A DNA stretch of 64,000 bases from Heliocidaris tuberculata (Eukaryota > Echinodermata > Echinoidea > Camarodonta > Echinometridae): contig CM046832.1 in the NCBI GenBank assembly GCA_025618425.1, positions 53,313,493-53,377,492 on the forward strand, given 5' to 3'. Shown in pieces: positions 26,745 through 38,500 of this stretch. Numbering within the stretch: position 1 is the first letter of the stretch; the number at the start of each line of letters is the position of its first letter. A program made the translations under genes and the position numbers. Below the pieces are notes generated by a model. That model did no database searches. It was not told the DNA's origin and saw nothing but the letters and a program-made list of their open reading frames with translations.

Positions 26745-27076
26745 GATCTATGGGAGTGGAATGCTGTCAGTGTCAGTCACCAGCACTGACGAAATAAACG
26801 GCAGTGAATGGACCGGTGACAGATTTCACGATAATGCCAGACTTTATAACGTTTTGCATGATTATGAGTGTTAACCTAATAGTTAGTACCGATATCGATG
26901 ACCATTTATGCAGATGCAAGTCTACTCTATGTAAGACAACGTCATATTTTTCATCTGTTCATTTTTCATCAGTTCATTCTAGACTCTAACACTAGATCTA
27001 GAGTCTAGATCTAGACTAGGCCTACAGTAAACTAACACTAACAAGTTACTTAGTAAGTAACTTACACTTACAGTTC

Positions 27077-27107
27077 TATTCACCTGTATTCACCTGTATT
27101 CACCTGT
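27077..27107 (+). repeat. Three tandem CACCTG E-box units
   Basis: The decamer ATTCACCTGT is repeated three times (ATTCACCTGTATTCACCTGT plus a third). Each unit contains CACCTG, an E-box core of the Snail/ZEB type. This may be a simple repeat or a binding cluster. Confidence 0.6.
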
Positions 27108-27319
27108 CTTGTTGTAAGACGATAGCCTTGTAATGCCCTCCCACTTTCAATCTAACTTCCACTGCATGTCATCTTGAAATATCTTTAAGTTTAACATCCT
27201 CAGTCATTCAAAGTCAAACTTCAAAGACATCAATTCATGCATGGTCATAATAGATAGTCAAGGATTGTAATTCCGAACAGATTGTATTACCGAACGTGTA
27301 CAGTTAAGCGCCTAAAATG

Positions 27320-27355
27320 GGTTTTCATACGCGTGGGATTACGCGTATGAAAACC
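27320..27355. other. Perfect hairpin
   Basis: Arms GGTTTTCATACGCGT and its exact complement are 6 bases apart (GGGATT). No surrounding TIRs were found. The role is unknown. Confidence 0.8.
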
Positions 27356-27676
27356 ACACTATTGAAACAAAGGTTGTGTCTTTTTCCCATAGACTAGGTT
27401 TCACACATTCGGAAATACAGTAGACCTATTTCAAGGGACCAAAACGCCTCGTCGTTGGGAAGGGGTTCACTCGGAAGGGAATATCGTATTAAATCTGTGT
27501 TGTCTTTTTAAAATTCCATCAACTTCTTTTTCTGTAGGACAGCATTCATTATGTCAGTTTGACAGATATTCGTTTGATATTTTATTTGCTATCGTTGATT
27601 TTCTGAAAAGTGTTCGGACACTGGATCCACCACCATACTAGACATGTTCATCATGACATTGTTCATTTCAATTTTC

Positions 27677-27894
27677 AATTTCATTTTTCATTCATGTTTG
27701 GAAATTGGCTAACTTGTTTGTTTGGGAATAGGCGAAGTACATACAGGGCCCCTGTAGCTGTAGCTGTATGTACTTCCCGTAAATATTCATATTTTGAATG
27801 ACAGCGCCGTAAAAACCAAAAACAACAACTCCCCTATTACTATTCCTAAACAAACCAGTTAGCCAATTTCCAAACATGAATGAAAAATGAAATT
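27677..27894. mobile_element. Short inverted-repeat element, about 218 bp
   Basis: Arms of about 55 bp, 27677-27731 and 27840-27894, are near-perfect inverted repeats sharing TGTTTGGAAATTGGCTAAC and CATTTTTCATTCATG. Between them a further hairpin has arms GAAGTACATACA/TGTATGTACTTC. It directly abuts the 27899-28948 element. No coding potential. Confidence 0.7.
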
Positions 27895-27898
27895 AACA

Positions 27899-28948
27899 GG
27901 GGGTCGTTTCATCAAACCGTTATAACGACAAGATCAGCGACATTAGGACGCTGTCGCTCAACTTGTCCGCTAACTGTTTCACAAAGCTGTCTTTGCCAAG
28001 ATCAGTGACAACTTCCCTGACAAGTGACTTGTCGGTCTACTCCAAACCTGTCACTCATAGTCTACTGTATCTTTTTACTTTAGAACGCCATCACAAGCCA
28101 GCTTTTAGTTAGTCTATGGACTGCGAAAAAATGAAAATATAAATTGAGAGAAAATGTACTTCCTGATCTCCAACTCGAAGCACATTCCTTTATCAAATAT
28201 TTTTAAATAATTTTTATATTATAATTTATTTTACAGACGGACATTATTATGTTTTTACGGTGTCTCTACCCCCCAACAAGTAAATTAGGTTAATATTATT
28301 TGGTCTCACATCCGTTACGCGTTTACCATAGAAGCAGTGTCGAAAATGGAACAGTCTGTATCTACAGACCCATGTGAACAAAGACAATTTTCATTTACAC
28401 TGTATGTATTTTCCCTATATTTTTCCTTTTTCACACAATGCTTTAATACAAATTATATTACATGTAGAGCTATTTTCTTATAATAAAAAAATAAAATTTG
28501 GGTCATAATAGATCTATATACATGTATCTTAATTCAATTATTTTCTCTATAATTAATCAATTATGGTATCCTCTTACTTACAAATCTAGATTCGTACATC
28601 GCAAAAGCATCTTTGAGTTTTCTCAATTGTATAAATTCTAAAATGCCATAAGTAGCCCATCTTTCCATGTAAACGGAATGTTTGTATCATCAGTATTAAT
28701 TTTCGCTGCCATTTTTGATATCTTGGAACAGTTTGGGAAAAACTGAGCCTCAAAATATGTTTGGGTAATTGATGATAAATCTGATGGATTGTGATAAAGA
28801 CTGTTTTTTAGCCGATGAGTATCGATATCATTGAGTTGTAGTTTATCATGTCTTCTTGAAACAGTCTGTCAGGTCCATGACATTTCCGTAGATCACTGAG
28901 TGACAAGTGTTATGACTGTCATGGAGCTGATTTGATGAAACAACCCCC
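27899..28948. mobile_element. About 1-kb TIR element with GGGGGTCGTTTCATCAAA ends
   Basis: Left end GGGGGTCGTTTCATCAAACC and right end TTTGATGAAACAACCCCC are inverted repeats about 1050 bp apart. The left subterminal part carries repeated ACTTGTC/GACAAGT and CAGTGACA motifs (27930-28060), and the right part carries GAGTGACAAGTG. No transposase-like frame is present. The target duplication is not clear. Confidence 0.65.
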
Positions 28949-29532
28949 AGTTGATTAACTTGTCATGCTTGTTTGATCTTAAGACTTTGTCTTAGTCTAG
29001 AACTAGAAGATCTAACTTACAGTTACAGACATGACAGACTAGGCTCATCTGTTGATCTAACAAAAGTTAACTGTAGTGTTACATGTAGGTCATTCACACT
29101 CACGGAACCGTCACTATGTGGGGCTGTGTCAATTTTGGCGGTGCGGTGGTCACGACCTCTCAGTTGAAGAGGTAAAAACACCAATATAAGTAGCAAAATT
29201 TTGAGAAATACTTCCTTCTACATTTTAGGATGATAGAATATCTAATTTCATACCAGATTCTTCAGTAGGATCTTTATCATCTTGATCAAGTGAAATTTTC
29301 AGGCAGTTTTTGGCCGGTGATCTTGCTCCTTTCCAGCACACATATGTGCAAAATATCACACACTTGCTGTGAGAGGCAATTCATCGCAGTACAAAGGTAC
29401 AAAGTGCAAGGTTTTCTACAATAACCTCGCATATATGTGTGAGTAAGTCATTCATTTTCATTGTAGGTCTAACAAGTAACATGTTAACTTAGATCTAATT
29501 AACAAGTTTTAAGTTCAACTTAAATGTAACTG

Positions 29533-30465
29533 AAGAGAAAGTCCACCATAGTATTAACTTGATTTGAATAAAAGAAGAAAAATGAGAGAAACAGACCTGT
29601 GAGAGTTTGAGCAAAATCCAATATGAAATAAGAAAGTTATGAATTTTTGAAGTTGTAATCGATCAAACACAAATTGGCAACTCTGTGATTTATGTATCTT
29701 GCGAGCTCCTCTCTCGTTTGCTCAGTACAGAAAATCTCATAAATTTTCATTTTCTTGGTTTTTGATGATGGAATATATTTGTTTAAAACAGGTTTTGAGT
29801 CACTCAAAGGCCCTTGCCTACATGTATGTGGGAATGTGTCCAATATTCACTGTTGCAGCAGTCAAAAATATTCACTGTTGCAGCAGTCAAAAACAGACAA
29901 CCAAATTGCTCTAAGCAAGATTTAATTTTCTTAAATTTGCTAGATCATTACCTGATTTAGGGACTCTTCAACTCTTACTGTGCCACCAATTTGGGGATTC
30001 AGAGTTGAAAGTGAAATTTTAAATAATTATTTTCCTCTCATGTATGAATGATCTAGACTGGAAAAGGGCAAGCTGATACACACAAATTTAAGCTATTGAA
30101 GCCTATTCACCCGTAAAAGCTATTGTGTAGTACAAGCTTATCTTCAGATAAGCTTGTATTATAAGTGGTTTTGTGTAAAACATATGAGCAATGATTATAC
30201 TCTATATCTAAGTTGCATGTAGATTATGCCTGAATATTTTCTTCAGAGGAAATTAAAATTAATGATTTTTGGGGTACAGGGCAAATAAGAGAGGAGCTCG
30301 CAAGATAGTCTCGGAGTTGCCAATTTGTGTTTGATTGATTACAACTACAAAAATTCATAACTTTCTTGTTTTTATCGGATTTTGCTCAAACCTTCATTGA
30401 TCTGTTAAGTTAAATTTTCTGCTTCTTTTAAAACCAACTTGTTATCAGGGTGGACTTTCCCTTTA
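29533..30465. mobile_element. DNA element with long imperfect TIRs (about 175 bp)
   Basis: The left arm 29533-29712 and right arm 30290-30465 match as inverted repeats with scattered differences: AAAGTCCACC at the outer ends, then TTTGAGCAAAATCC, AAGAAAGTTATGAATTTTTG, CACAAATTGGCAACTC and CTTGCGAGCTCCTCTCT. The outer text CCCTTTA on the right suggests TTAA/AGGG-type ends now eroded on the left. The centre has no transposase frame. A direct duplication (AATATTCACTGTTGCAGCAG) lies at 29849-29890. Confidence 0.7.
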
Positions 30466-30629
30466 CATTTAATAAAGAAAAAAGTTAAACTAAAAATGAG
30501 CATGATGAAGTATGGTGGATCTATCAATGTTTTCAAAATTCTATAAAGAATGAAATGGCTTTGGCATGTCCTGAGCCTTGGCTTTGGCTTTGCTAGACAG
30601 AAAAATGTGTCTGTTTGGAGGGAGTTTAA

Positions 30630-30806
30630 AGGATACCAATCACCAAAAAATACTTTGCTAGATGTATGTTAAAAGATCCATGTCATTCTGTATTCAAAAT
30701 ATGGGCTTCAAATATTAATTCTATAAAGAGATATTGCAATTTTAATTACACTCTCTATAAGCATAAAAGCGACTCCTGAGAAGACTACTCGATGCACCCT
30801 TATGCA
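30630..30806. mobile_element. Partial second copy of the AGGATACCAATCACC element
   Basis: Starts after TTAA (30626-30629) with AGGATACCAATCACC and matches the reverse complement of about 18185-18349, including GGGCTTCAAATATTAATTC-like text and GACTACTCGATGCACCC. Similarity fades after about 30806 and the other terminus is not found, so it is truncated or diverged. Confidence 0.65.
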
Positions 30807-31265
30807 CACGAATGAGTAGAGGTCTAAATTTCCTTTATTTTTGTGATATCATTATTTGGAAATCATGGTGAAATTCACATCAGTCAGCTTCAAAATCAAG
30901 ATTTGCTTTAATTTATTACGTGTATATAGCTTTTGAACCCTTTCCTTTATCGAACAAAATTTTGACAAGGGCATCGATATCGACTTGAAAATGTTTTTTT
31001 TTTAATTGATAGCCTAGTTATTGACATTCGTTCACTTCAATTTCCTCAACAATTCAACTGCAGAATATATAGAACCAATTTAGACAAAAGAAATTTGCAT
31101 AAACCACGGAAATAAATGTTTATTAGCTGATGAAAACAAAGTGCGTAGCATTTGGTCCCCATCATACACTAAAATATTATTTCCCATTTTTCCCCTAAGC
31201 GCCTTTTAACTCTGGGCAGTGCCGTAGGATCTGCTCAAAATATATTGTAGATAGCACATTGGGTG

Positions 31266-32100
31266 ATTTCACGCTTGGTGTTGGTGTTTAGACACAAAAT
31301 TCTCCTAAAATCAAGTTCCAATACCATTATTGAGATTAAGGAGCTGATATCAATATCCTAATGATGCGGACTGAAAGCTTGACACTTATAGCGTCAGCAC
31401 CAATCTCGAAGGAAAAATATTTTGTTTTTAACTATTGAATTATTAGTCTATAATAACATAAAATTACACAAGTAATCTGGTAATTCTAAAAGCAACCCTT
31501 ATTTCATCTGGAGTGCGGTAAGAAACTGCACAGAAAGGTATAGTCTTGACAGGAACAGTAGGTTTAGATTTGATTTCTGTCGAGCTCTCACTTCCAGCAG
31601 AAAATGCTGTGGTAGCTAATGCAGCTACATGTAGACCCCGGATCGGACGGCGCAGCTCGTACCTGGCAAACAGCCAAATTGTGGGCATCGGCTTGGATTA
31701 GCCATGAAGTTTCATGACTTGTATTGTGAATGTTAATTTAGAGCTCATCCTGGTTAATAAATAACATGGATTCTCTGGATCTTTTACTAAGGAAAATTTG
31801 ACGTCATATTTATAAATTCTATCTGAAAAGCAAATTTAATTTAATTAGATTTTTCATTCATTTCTTCAGCCCCATTAAAAAGCAAAAGTACATGTACATG
31901 TAGCTCCATTCCGTGAGATCTAACGTTAGATCGAATGTTAGACCAATTGTTGGCCTAGATTTAATTTTAAGCCTTTAAGAACATACTACCTCATAATACC
32001 TGTGAAATTACACTTCAAATGACTCTTACTGACTCTATTTCTCATGACTTATCTCTAAAGTTTCCCATAGCTAGCAACACCAACACCAAGCTTGAAATGA
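31266..32100. other. Inverted-repeat pair upstream of separase
   Basis: ATTTCACGCTTGGTGTTGG at 31266 continues to TGTT, and its complement at 32078-32100 (ending CAAGCTTGAAAT) differs at one base in 23. About 790 bp lie between. No target duplication is clear. The interval contains the minus-strand frame at 31464-31688. Confidence 0.45.
31464..31688 (-). CDS. Minus-strand reading frame upstream of separase, unidentified
   Basis: A 74-codon frame begins at an ATG at 31688. It encodes a basic, hydrophobic N-terminus (MPTIWLFARYELRRPIRG) followed by a small-residue segment and a polar part. It could be a first coding exon with a mitochondrial-type leader of a gene divergent from separase: the two ATGs are about 820 bp apart, and a GTAATT donor-like site lies near the end of the frame. 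I do not recognise the protein and found no following exon. It also lies inside an inverted-repeat pair (31266-32100), so it may belong to a mobile element or be chance. Confidence 0.2.
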   Translation of the reverse strand: MPTIWLFARYELRRPIRGLHVAALATTAFSAGSESSTEIKSKPTVPVKTIPFCAVSYRTPDEIRVAFRITRLLV

Positions 32101-32506
32101 AAATTTCTTAATCCGTAAGGGTATACTATAGTGTTAGTGAACGCAAGTTTGTACATGAAATTAGACACAACATCCGAGCTCAGATTAGCAGACGACATTT
32201 GACAAAAATAAAACACCGGCTACCGGAACTACTTCAAAAATCAGAAGTTAAGACGTAACATCAACTGATTTTTGTCTCATTTCACAGTCGGTATTAGATT
32301 ATGATTTCCTGGCAAAATATAGACTAATGCCAAACACCAACAACGAGAGTGAAACCACCCATTGTCATACATGTAGGTCTAGGTTCTTCATAAAGGAAAT
32401 GATCGTACCGAGTAATACTTTTTGACAAATTTACATTTTATTCATGTTGTGTGTTGGAACAAATGTATGATGTATCTTTCTATATACAGATCCATAAGAA
32501 GTTAAA

Positions 32507-35500
32507 ATGGATGGTGAAAAGTTGCTTAAACATCTGAGAGATGGATCCTCCTTGGAAACTCTTGTATCAGATGTCAAGGTAAGGAGCAAACAAAAGGGTG
32601 TTATTGTGAAAATTGATTTTCTGTTATACGATAGTAATGAACATGTAGACATTCAAAAATTCTCAGGAAATGTGAATTTGTAGATCCTTTGGAGATTAAT
32701 ATAAAAGTCATTAGAATTTCATTTGGTTACTTATGAATTGTAGAAATTATAATGCTTGTTCAAAAATCATTCAAAGAATATTCATAGCAAACAAGGTCTA
32801 TGTGTGCATGTGGTTTTACAAGCTTATTTTGCTTGAAATATTGTAGAGTTCCAAAGTAGAATTTCCATTTTTTTATTTTTACTTTGGACCTACATGAGTC
32901 TCAAATACTTCAGAGTATTAGCCTACACATGCATGACTATCTTTCACTAAGTATTATAATATATCTAATATATATTCTTCTAATCTTTAGGTGTATCTGG
33001 CTCCCCTGCACAAGCATACATGTAAGTCCAAGTCCAGTGACGACTCAATAAAGAAATGTGGAGTGACTGCTCTGAAGATGCTTCGTGGCTGCGTCCAGTC
33101 TATCACATCCTTGTCACTTGGCTCCCAACAGCTGGCCTCTGTCATGGATGTGGCACGTGGCTGCTATGAGGGTATCTGTGCTGCTAAATCACATATGGAG
33201 ATCATGCCGCTCTCCCTGGAGAAAGTCCTGTTCCACATTGTGTTGCAGCTGGTCAACAAGACTTTGTTGATGGATGCTCTATCCTTTGCAGATTACCTGT
33301 ATGCCGAGCTCATCACTTCCCAGCCCCACTTTGAGAAAGCTGATGGCATGGATAATGAGTTTGACACCATTGCCAAACAGGCTTTCAATCAGCTCTGGAA
33401 GGCATGCGCTCAGATCGAAAAGTCCACAAAGACAGGGACTAGGCACATTTTGGTGTTGAATGCACGGCGCAAGGCACTTGCTTTTGTGATGCTGACCAAC
33501 CAAGACACTGCCTGGATTGCAAATGCTGCACTGAGAGCAGGAGTGGAGATGGAGCGATATTCAGGCAAAGAGACTTCTAGCTCAGAACATCTTTGTCAGT
33601 TTTTTGCTGAAACTGTGAATGGACTTCTATCAACTTTGGAAAGGAAATTGAAGAAAGCACAATTAGTGACAGATATGGCAAAGACTTTAGGTCCTGTGCT
33701 TGAGGTGTGCTTGCAGTATTCAAAGTACTGTCTCCTCACAGAAAAAACTGAAGCTGCTACTGGAGCTCTAACAAGAATTCAATCTTGTGTAGAATGCTCC
33801 AAGATGCAGTCACTTACAACAGCTTCTTCTAAATTGATTTGTGCAATTTGTAACATGATGAGCATTTCCCTATCCCTTTCAAAGCTGAATCCAGGAGGTA
33901 AATGTAAGTCAAAATCTACAAAGTCAAAGCAAACTAAAACCGAAATTAGAGGTGTATGGCATGAGTTGCAGCATTCCAGTGATGTCATTGCAAAGAGTCT
34001 TGAAACTGGAGATTTGGAATCTCCCCTCTATCAACCACTTGTGGATACATTTGCATTTCTTAGGAAGCAGGTGGAGGGCATCATCAACAAAGGACATCTT
34101 CACTCTTCATCTGACATGCATGGCACTGTTTATCAGGCCCTTGCCGTAAATCTAGACATATTGGAGACCTACAAGGAACATGTCCTATCTTCCTTCCCGA
34201 GTCCTGCAGATGTGTACAGGGGTTTGTCAGTAACAGCTTTCACCACGAGGTTGGTCAATAAGCAACTGACTACCCTAAACTTCATGGCTACCCTCACCAT
34301 TCAGGAACTCAATGCCCTCACGCCAGGTCCTCAAGTAAAGGATGTCAAGCAACAGTTTGGAAGCAGGGCAATTACTATGTGCAAGAGAACCAAGGCAGTA
34401 ATGGAGGATGTATCTAAAGGTGGTGGTGGAGTCATTTCTGTTAATGAACACCGTTGCCTAGGTTAGTTCAGATGTTTTCATTTTTATTTTGTAATTATAA
34501 TCCAAGTCATTTGTGAAATTTGTATCATGTTAAGGAATTTAAAAAAACCTTTCCTATATATTTAGAAAGGAAATGGAATTTGAAAAGATAGTGGTGTAGA
34601 AGACAAGTTTGTTTGAAGTACTATGACCCTAAAATTCATGCCATAAAAAATATGTCCTGCAGCTGTTCTGTATTAGCCCCATATATCTCATTCTGTGATT
34701 TAGTATTCCTTCAAAATAAAAGTCTACTCATTTGCCTTAAAATGGATAAATGTCTATGTTCTCAAATTCTTTGCCAACCTACCTGGTACTTTGTGTGTAA
34801 TATTATTACAGGAAGCAGTGCATACAATTTGGGACTGATCTGCTACAAGCAAGCATGGTATGACTTTGCAAGTAGCCTTGTCAGACTGGCATGTGAGCAG
34901 CTTCAGCGCTGGTGTAGTACTGAACTAGGACCTGATGAACAGAAAGTTAAGGAGGTAATCTCTCTCTCTCTCTTTCTCTCATTGTCTTTCTTTCTCTCTC
35001 TCTCTCTCTCTCAATTCTGTTTCTGAATACAACAGGATTAATGAATATGTTAGATAACTAATAAAAACATTTTTAAAAAATCATATCAACATTTTCGGGT
35101 TTAATCTTAGCATTTCAGGTCTCGGGTCATAGAAATGTGTGCAGAATATGATTCTGTTCTTGAAGTGTAATACTTGTCTCACATACAGCTGTATTGATCA
35201 TACAGCTCAAATGCATATAAGGGATTCACTACTATTGTGTGTTGTCTTGTAAAAGAAAGGACTCTTTAAATACTTGTGCAGGCCAACACATAAAAGTGAG
35301 CCTTTGGCCTTCCGGTATCATGGGTACAATAAATCCTAAATCATATACCTACATTGGTCTAGTTAAGGAACACCCTTTTTTATGCAACACAATGCTTTAA
35401 AATGAACAAAGGTTTTTCACATCACCAGTCTTCCTCCTTATCCCTGTGTTGTTCAATAGATGTGTTTACTAATGAATGTATATCAATTTATGCATATTTC

Positions 35501-38500
35501 TCTCCAGAATCCTTAGTAACCAACTATTTAGTGCACCTGTTATGCATAATGGCATCTAAATGGATGAAATCCATTTTGCATGCATTAGTTGTTGCTATGT
35601 TGAGCAAGCCTCTGGCAAGCTTTCGAGTCGTCAAAAGAAGCTTTTGTTCAAGAAGTATGCATAAAATTAGTAAACCGGCCTATTGCCCACACACCATACT
35701 GATTATGTAGGCAATTAAATGATCCATGTAGTTCATCTTGACTTTTACTCATTTGCATATTTGAGCCCTTTGACTTGTAAATTGCTGACATTCTTTAGCT
35801 CAAAGTACAGAGGTTGTTTTTTTGTTTCTCATGGAATAGAGGATGGCATATGTCAAACAATCTGTATGCTTGTCGTCAGAAGCCCGTAATTGTAGTATTT
35901 ATAAATTACATCTTTTCTGGTAGATCCAACTAGCTAGAAAGTATGAGCTACTAGTAGACTGCCAACGAAGAGCCGGGCTTAACCGTGATGCCATGACTAC
36001 TGTTGCTGTCAGCTTATTGGTCGTTCCCGGTCTTGTGACTGATGACATCAGCAGCAGGGCAGAGCAATGGGTCAAGGCAAAGAGAGATGCACTGAAGGTT
36101 GAAGATGATCCAGATCTTAGAAACAGGTACAGTAATATTCTCTGTGCGTAAATATTGAACAGAGGATGTAGAGAAGTTGTCAGTGTTGCGTTATGTCTTC
36201 AACCATTTCATAAATTCTTTGTACCTGATTCAGAAGTAACATTTTATATAGACTTGTTATTATCTCATTTGTATCCAGTGTTCATTGTGATGTTTTGTTG
36301 TTGTATTTTTCTTAAATTTGTTAGAAATGTTATTTTTTTGTTTTCTTTTTTTTTTTAATCAGAACACTTCTTGATGCATGTGAAGAAATGGAGGAGGAAC
36401 TTGGTTCAGAACAATTATCGATCATTGCTGTTGCCCTTGAAGAAGAGTTAAAGGTCTACAGAGCTCAGAGGTATTTGAGATATCCCCCCCCCCCTTCTTT
36501 AAATCCCTTCTTTTTAATCCCCTAAAAAATTGGAATTAGAGCTATCAGTTTGAAATTAGGTACATGCGTGAACAGTATTATGAAAACCAACATATTGTAA
36601 TGTGAAATGCAATGAATTGTAATATGCTTTTGGGTTATGATGTCATCATTGCTTGTACCATGTATAATAACACAAAAAGATGATGTGATTTCCTTATAGA
36701 AGTCATTTCCTTACATACGTATAGAAATGTATGCTTCAAACAGAAAAATAAACACACAGTCTCGGGTTCTATAGAGCTTACAATTTATGTCTTATTTTCC
36801 TTTTAACAGATATGGAACTTTGTTGATTTGTTTTCCTTGCAGTTCGTAATTTCTAGATTATCTCCTTAATCGCCAGTCCTGTTTTTTGTCTGCAGGCATG
36901 ATACTTCTATTGAGCAGTATGCAGCCATTCAGGATCTCATCAGGATGTATTCCAATGATGGATATGAGATGGAGAGAGCTTCTGTACTGATCCAGCTAAC
37001 ACAACTTCTCTATTCATCTGGTCTTGAGAGTGAATGGTATGATATAAGTCATCCTTTCAGCACCAACAAGAAATGAGTTTTGAAATATTTAGATCTACAT
37101 GAAAATATTTGCATAGAAATGTTAATACCTATTAAAATGTATGGTCTTGTTCAGCACAAGGAAAATGCTGCTGAAAAAAAAAAAGCTTGTGACCTCTTGC
37201 TCATAAAGCACACATCATGAATGAACTTTATGTGACAAACATTTTGTAATATATCTACTTGTATTTTGGGCTCTAACTTCAAAATAGGATGTAACTTTTG
37301 TATTAATGACTATTATCTATTTCTTCTGTGAAGTTCCCCTGAGGAGATCTGTATGCAGGCTGTGGAGCTATTGGAGGGTCACCCCCAGGAGAGCCTTGGT
37401 GTACACTCTGACCTCATGGCTCAGGCTAAATTCTGGCTCTACCTCTGCCAACTTGAGAATGCCATTCAGGTAAAGCAGGAAATCATTGATTGCTGTTATT
37501 AAATACTCTTTTCATGATGTTGAAATATGATACAGTCCATCATTCACATTCTGTTAATTTCAGTATTAGGGTAACACGTTTTCATATGGATCATTAATTT
37601 TAAGATACTGCTATACTGAAAAGTGTATCATCACCTCTTTAAATGTTCCTCTCTTTTCTTTGCCAGTTATACATGCAGCATTCTTTCTGTGTGTTTTTCC
37701 CCTTTTTAAACACCTTACAGCAAAGCAAGTGAGCTGAAATTGCCACTTCCCAGGGAATAGCTTCAAGGGCTAAATTACTTTTGCATGTTAGGAATATTCC
37801 TTTCCCAAGTCAGAATTTTCCTCTTGTATTTCTCATTCCCCACATTGGGTATGTTGGTATGATGACAAAATGAGTTATGTACTGACAAGAACCTTGCATA
37901 CGTGTTATGTTGGTAAATATGATTGATTCTTTAGAATTCCAATACCAGCTGCTCTTCATCCCCTGATCACCACATGGACTCCAGCCAAGAATCATCCTTG
38001 GATACATCCCAGGAAGAAGATACTCCTCCACCGACCTGTACTCTGACCCAGGAGGCATGCCAGATGTTTCCTTTGGTGACCTCCCTTGAGATCTGGGACA
38101 GCCTGCTCCAGGTGGAGCCATTCAATCCAAGTTGCTTCCAGGATCCAGCATCCACCATGCGATGTCTTCAGCTGGCTGCAGACATCATGGCAGCTTCTGG
38201 CAAAGTATAGCCGAATACTTCTTAATGATGTTTCCTCATTCAGATTAATCTTCAAAATGCATCTTCCAATGAAGAATTACTGTGTACAAATTATAGGCAG
38301 TCCTAGGCCTGACCTCCAGCTTTTACATCATGATGAAATAATGTATTTTGCAATGTATGTCTTGATCATACTATGTAATTTTAAAAGGTTTATTAATCAA
38401 ATACTACTAAGCATATTTAACATCAATTTACATACTAATGACACCTGTGAAAATGTGATTTTTATGAATACTCGTGACAGGAAATCAGGAGAAATGCTTT

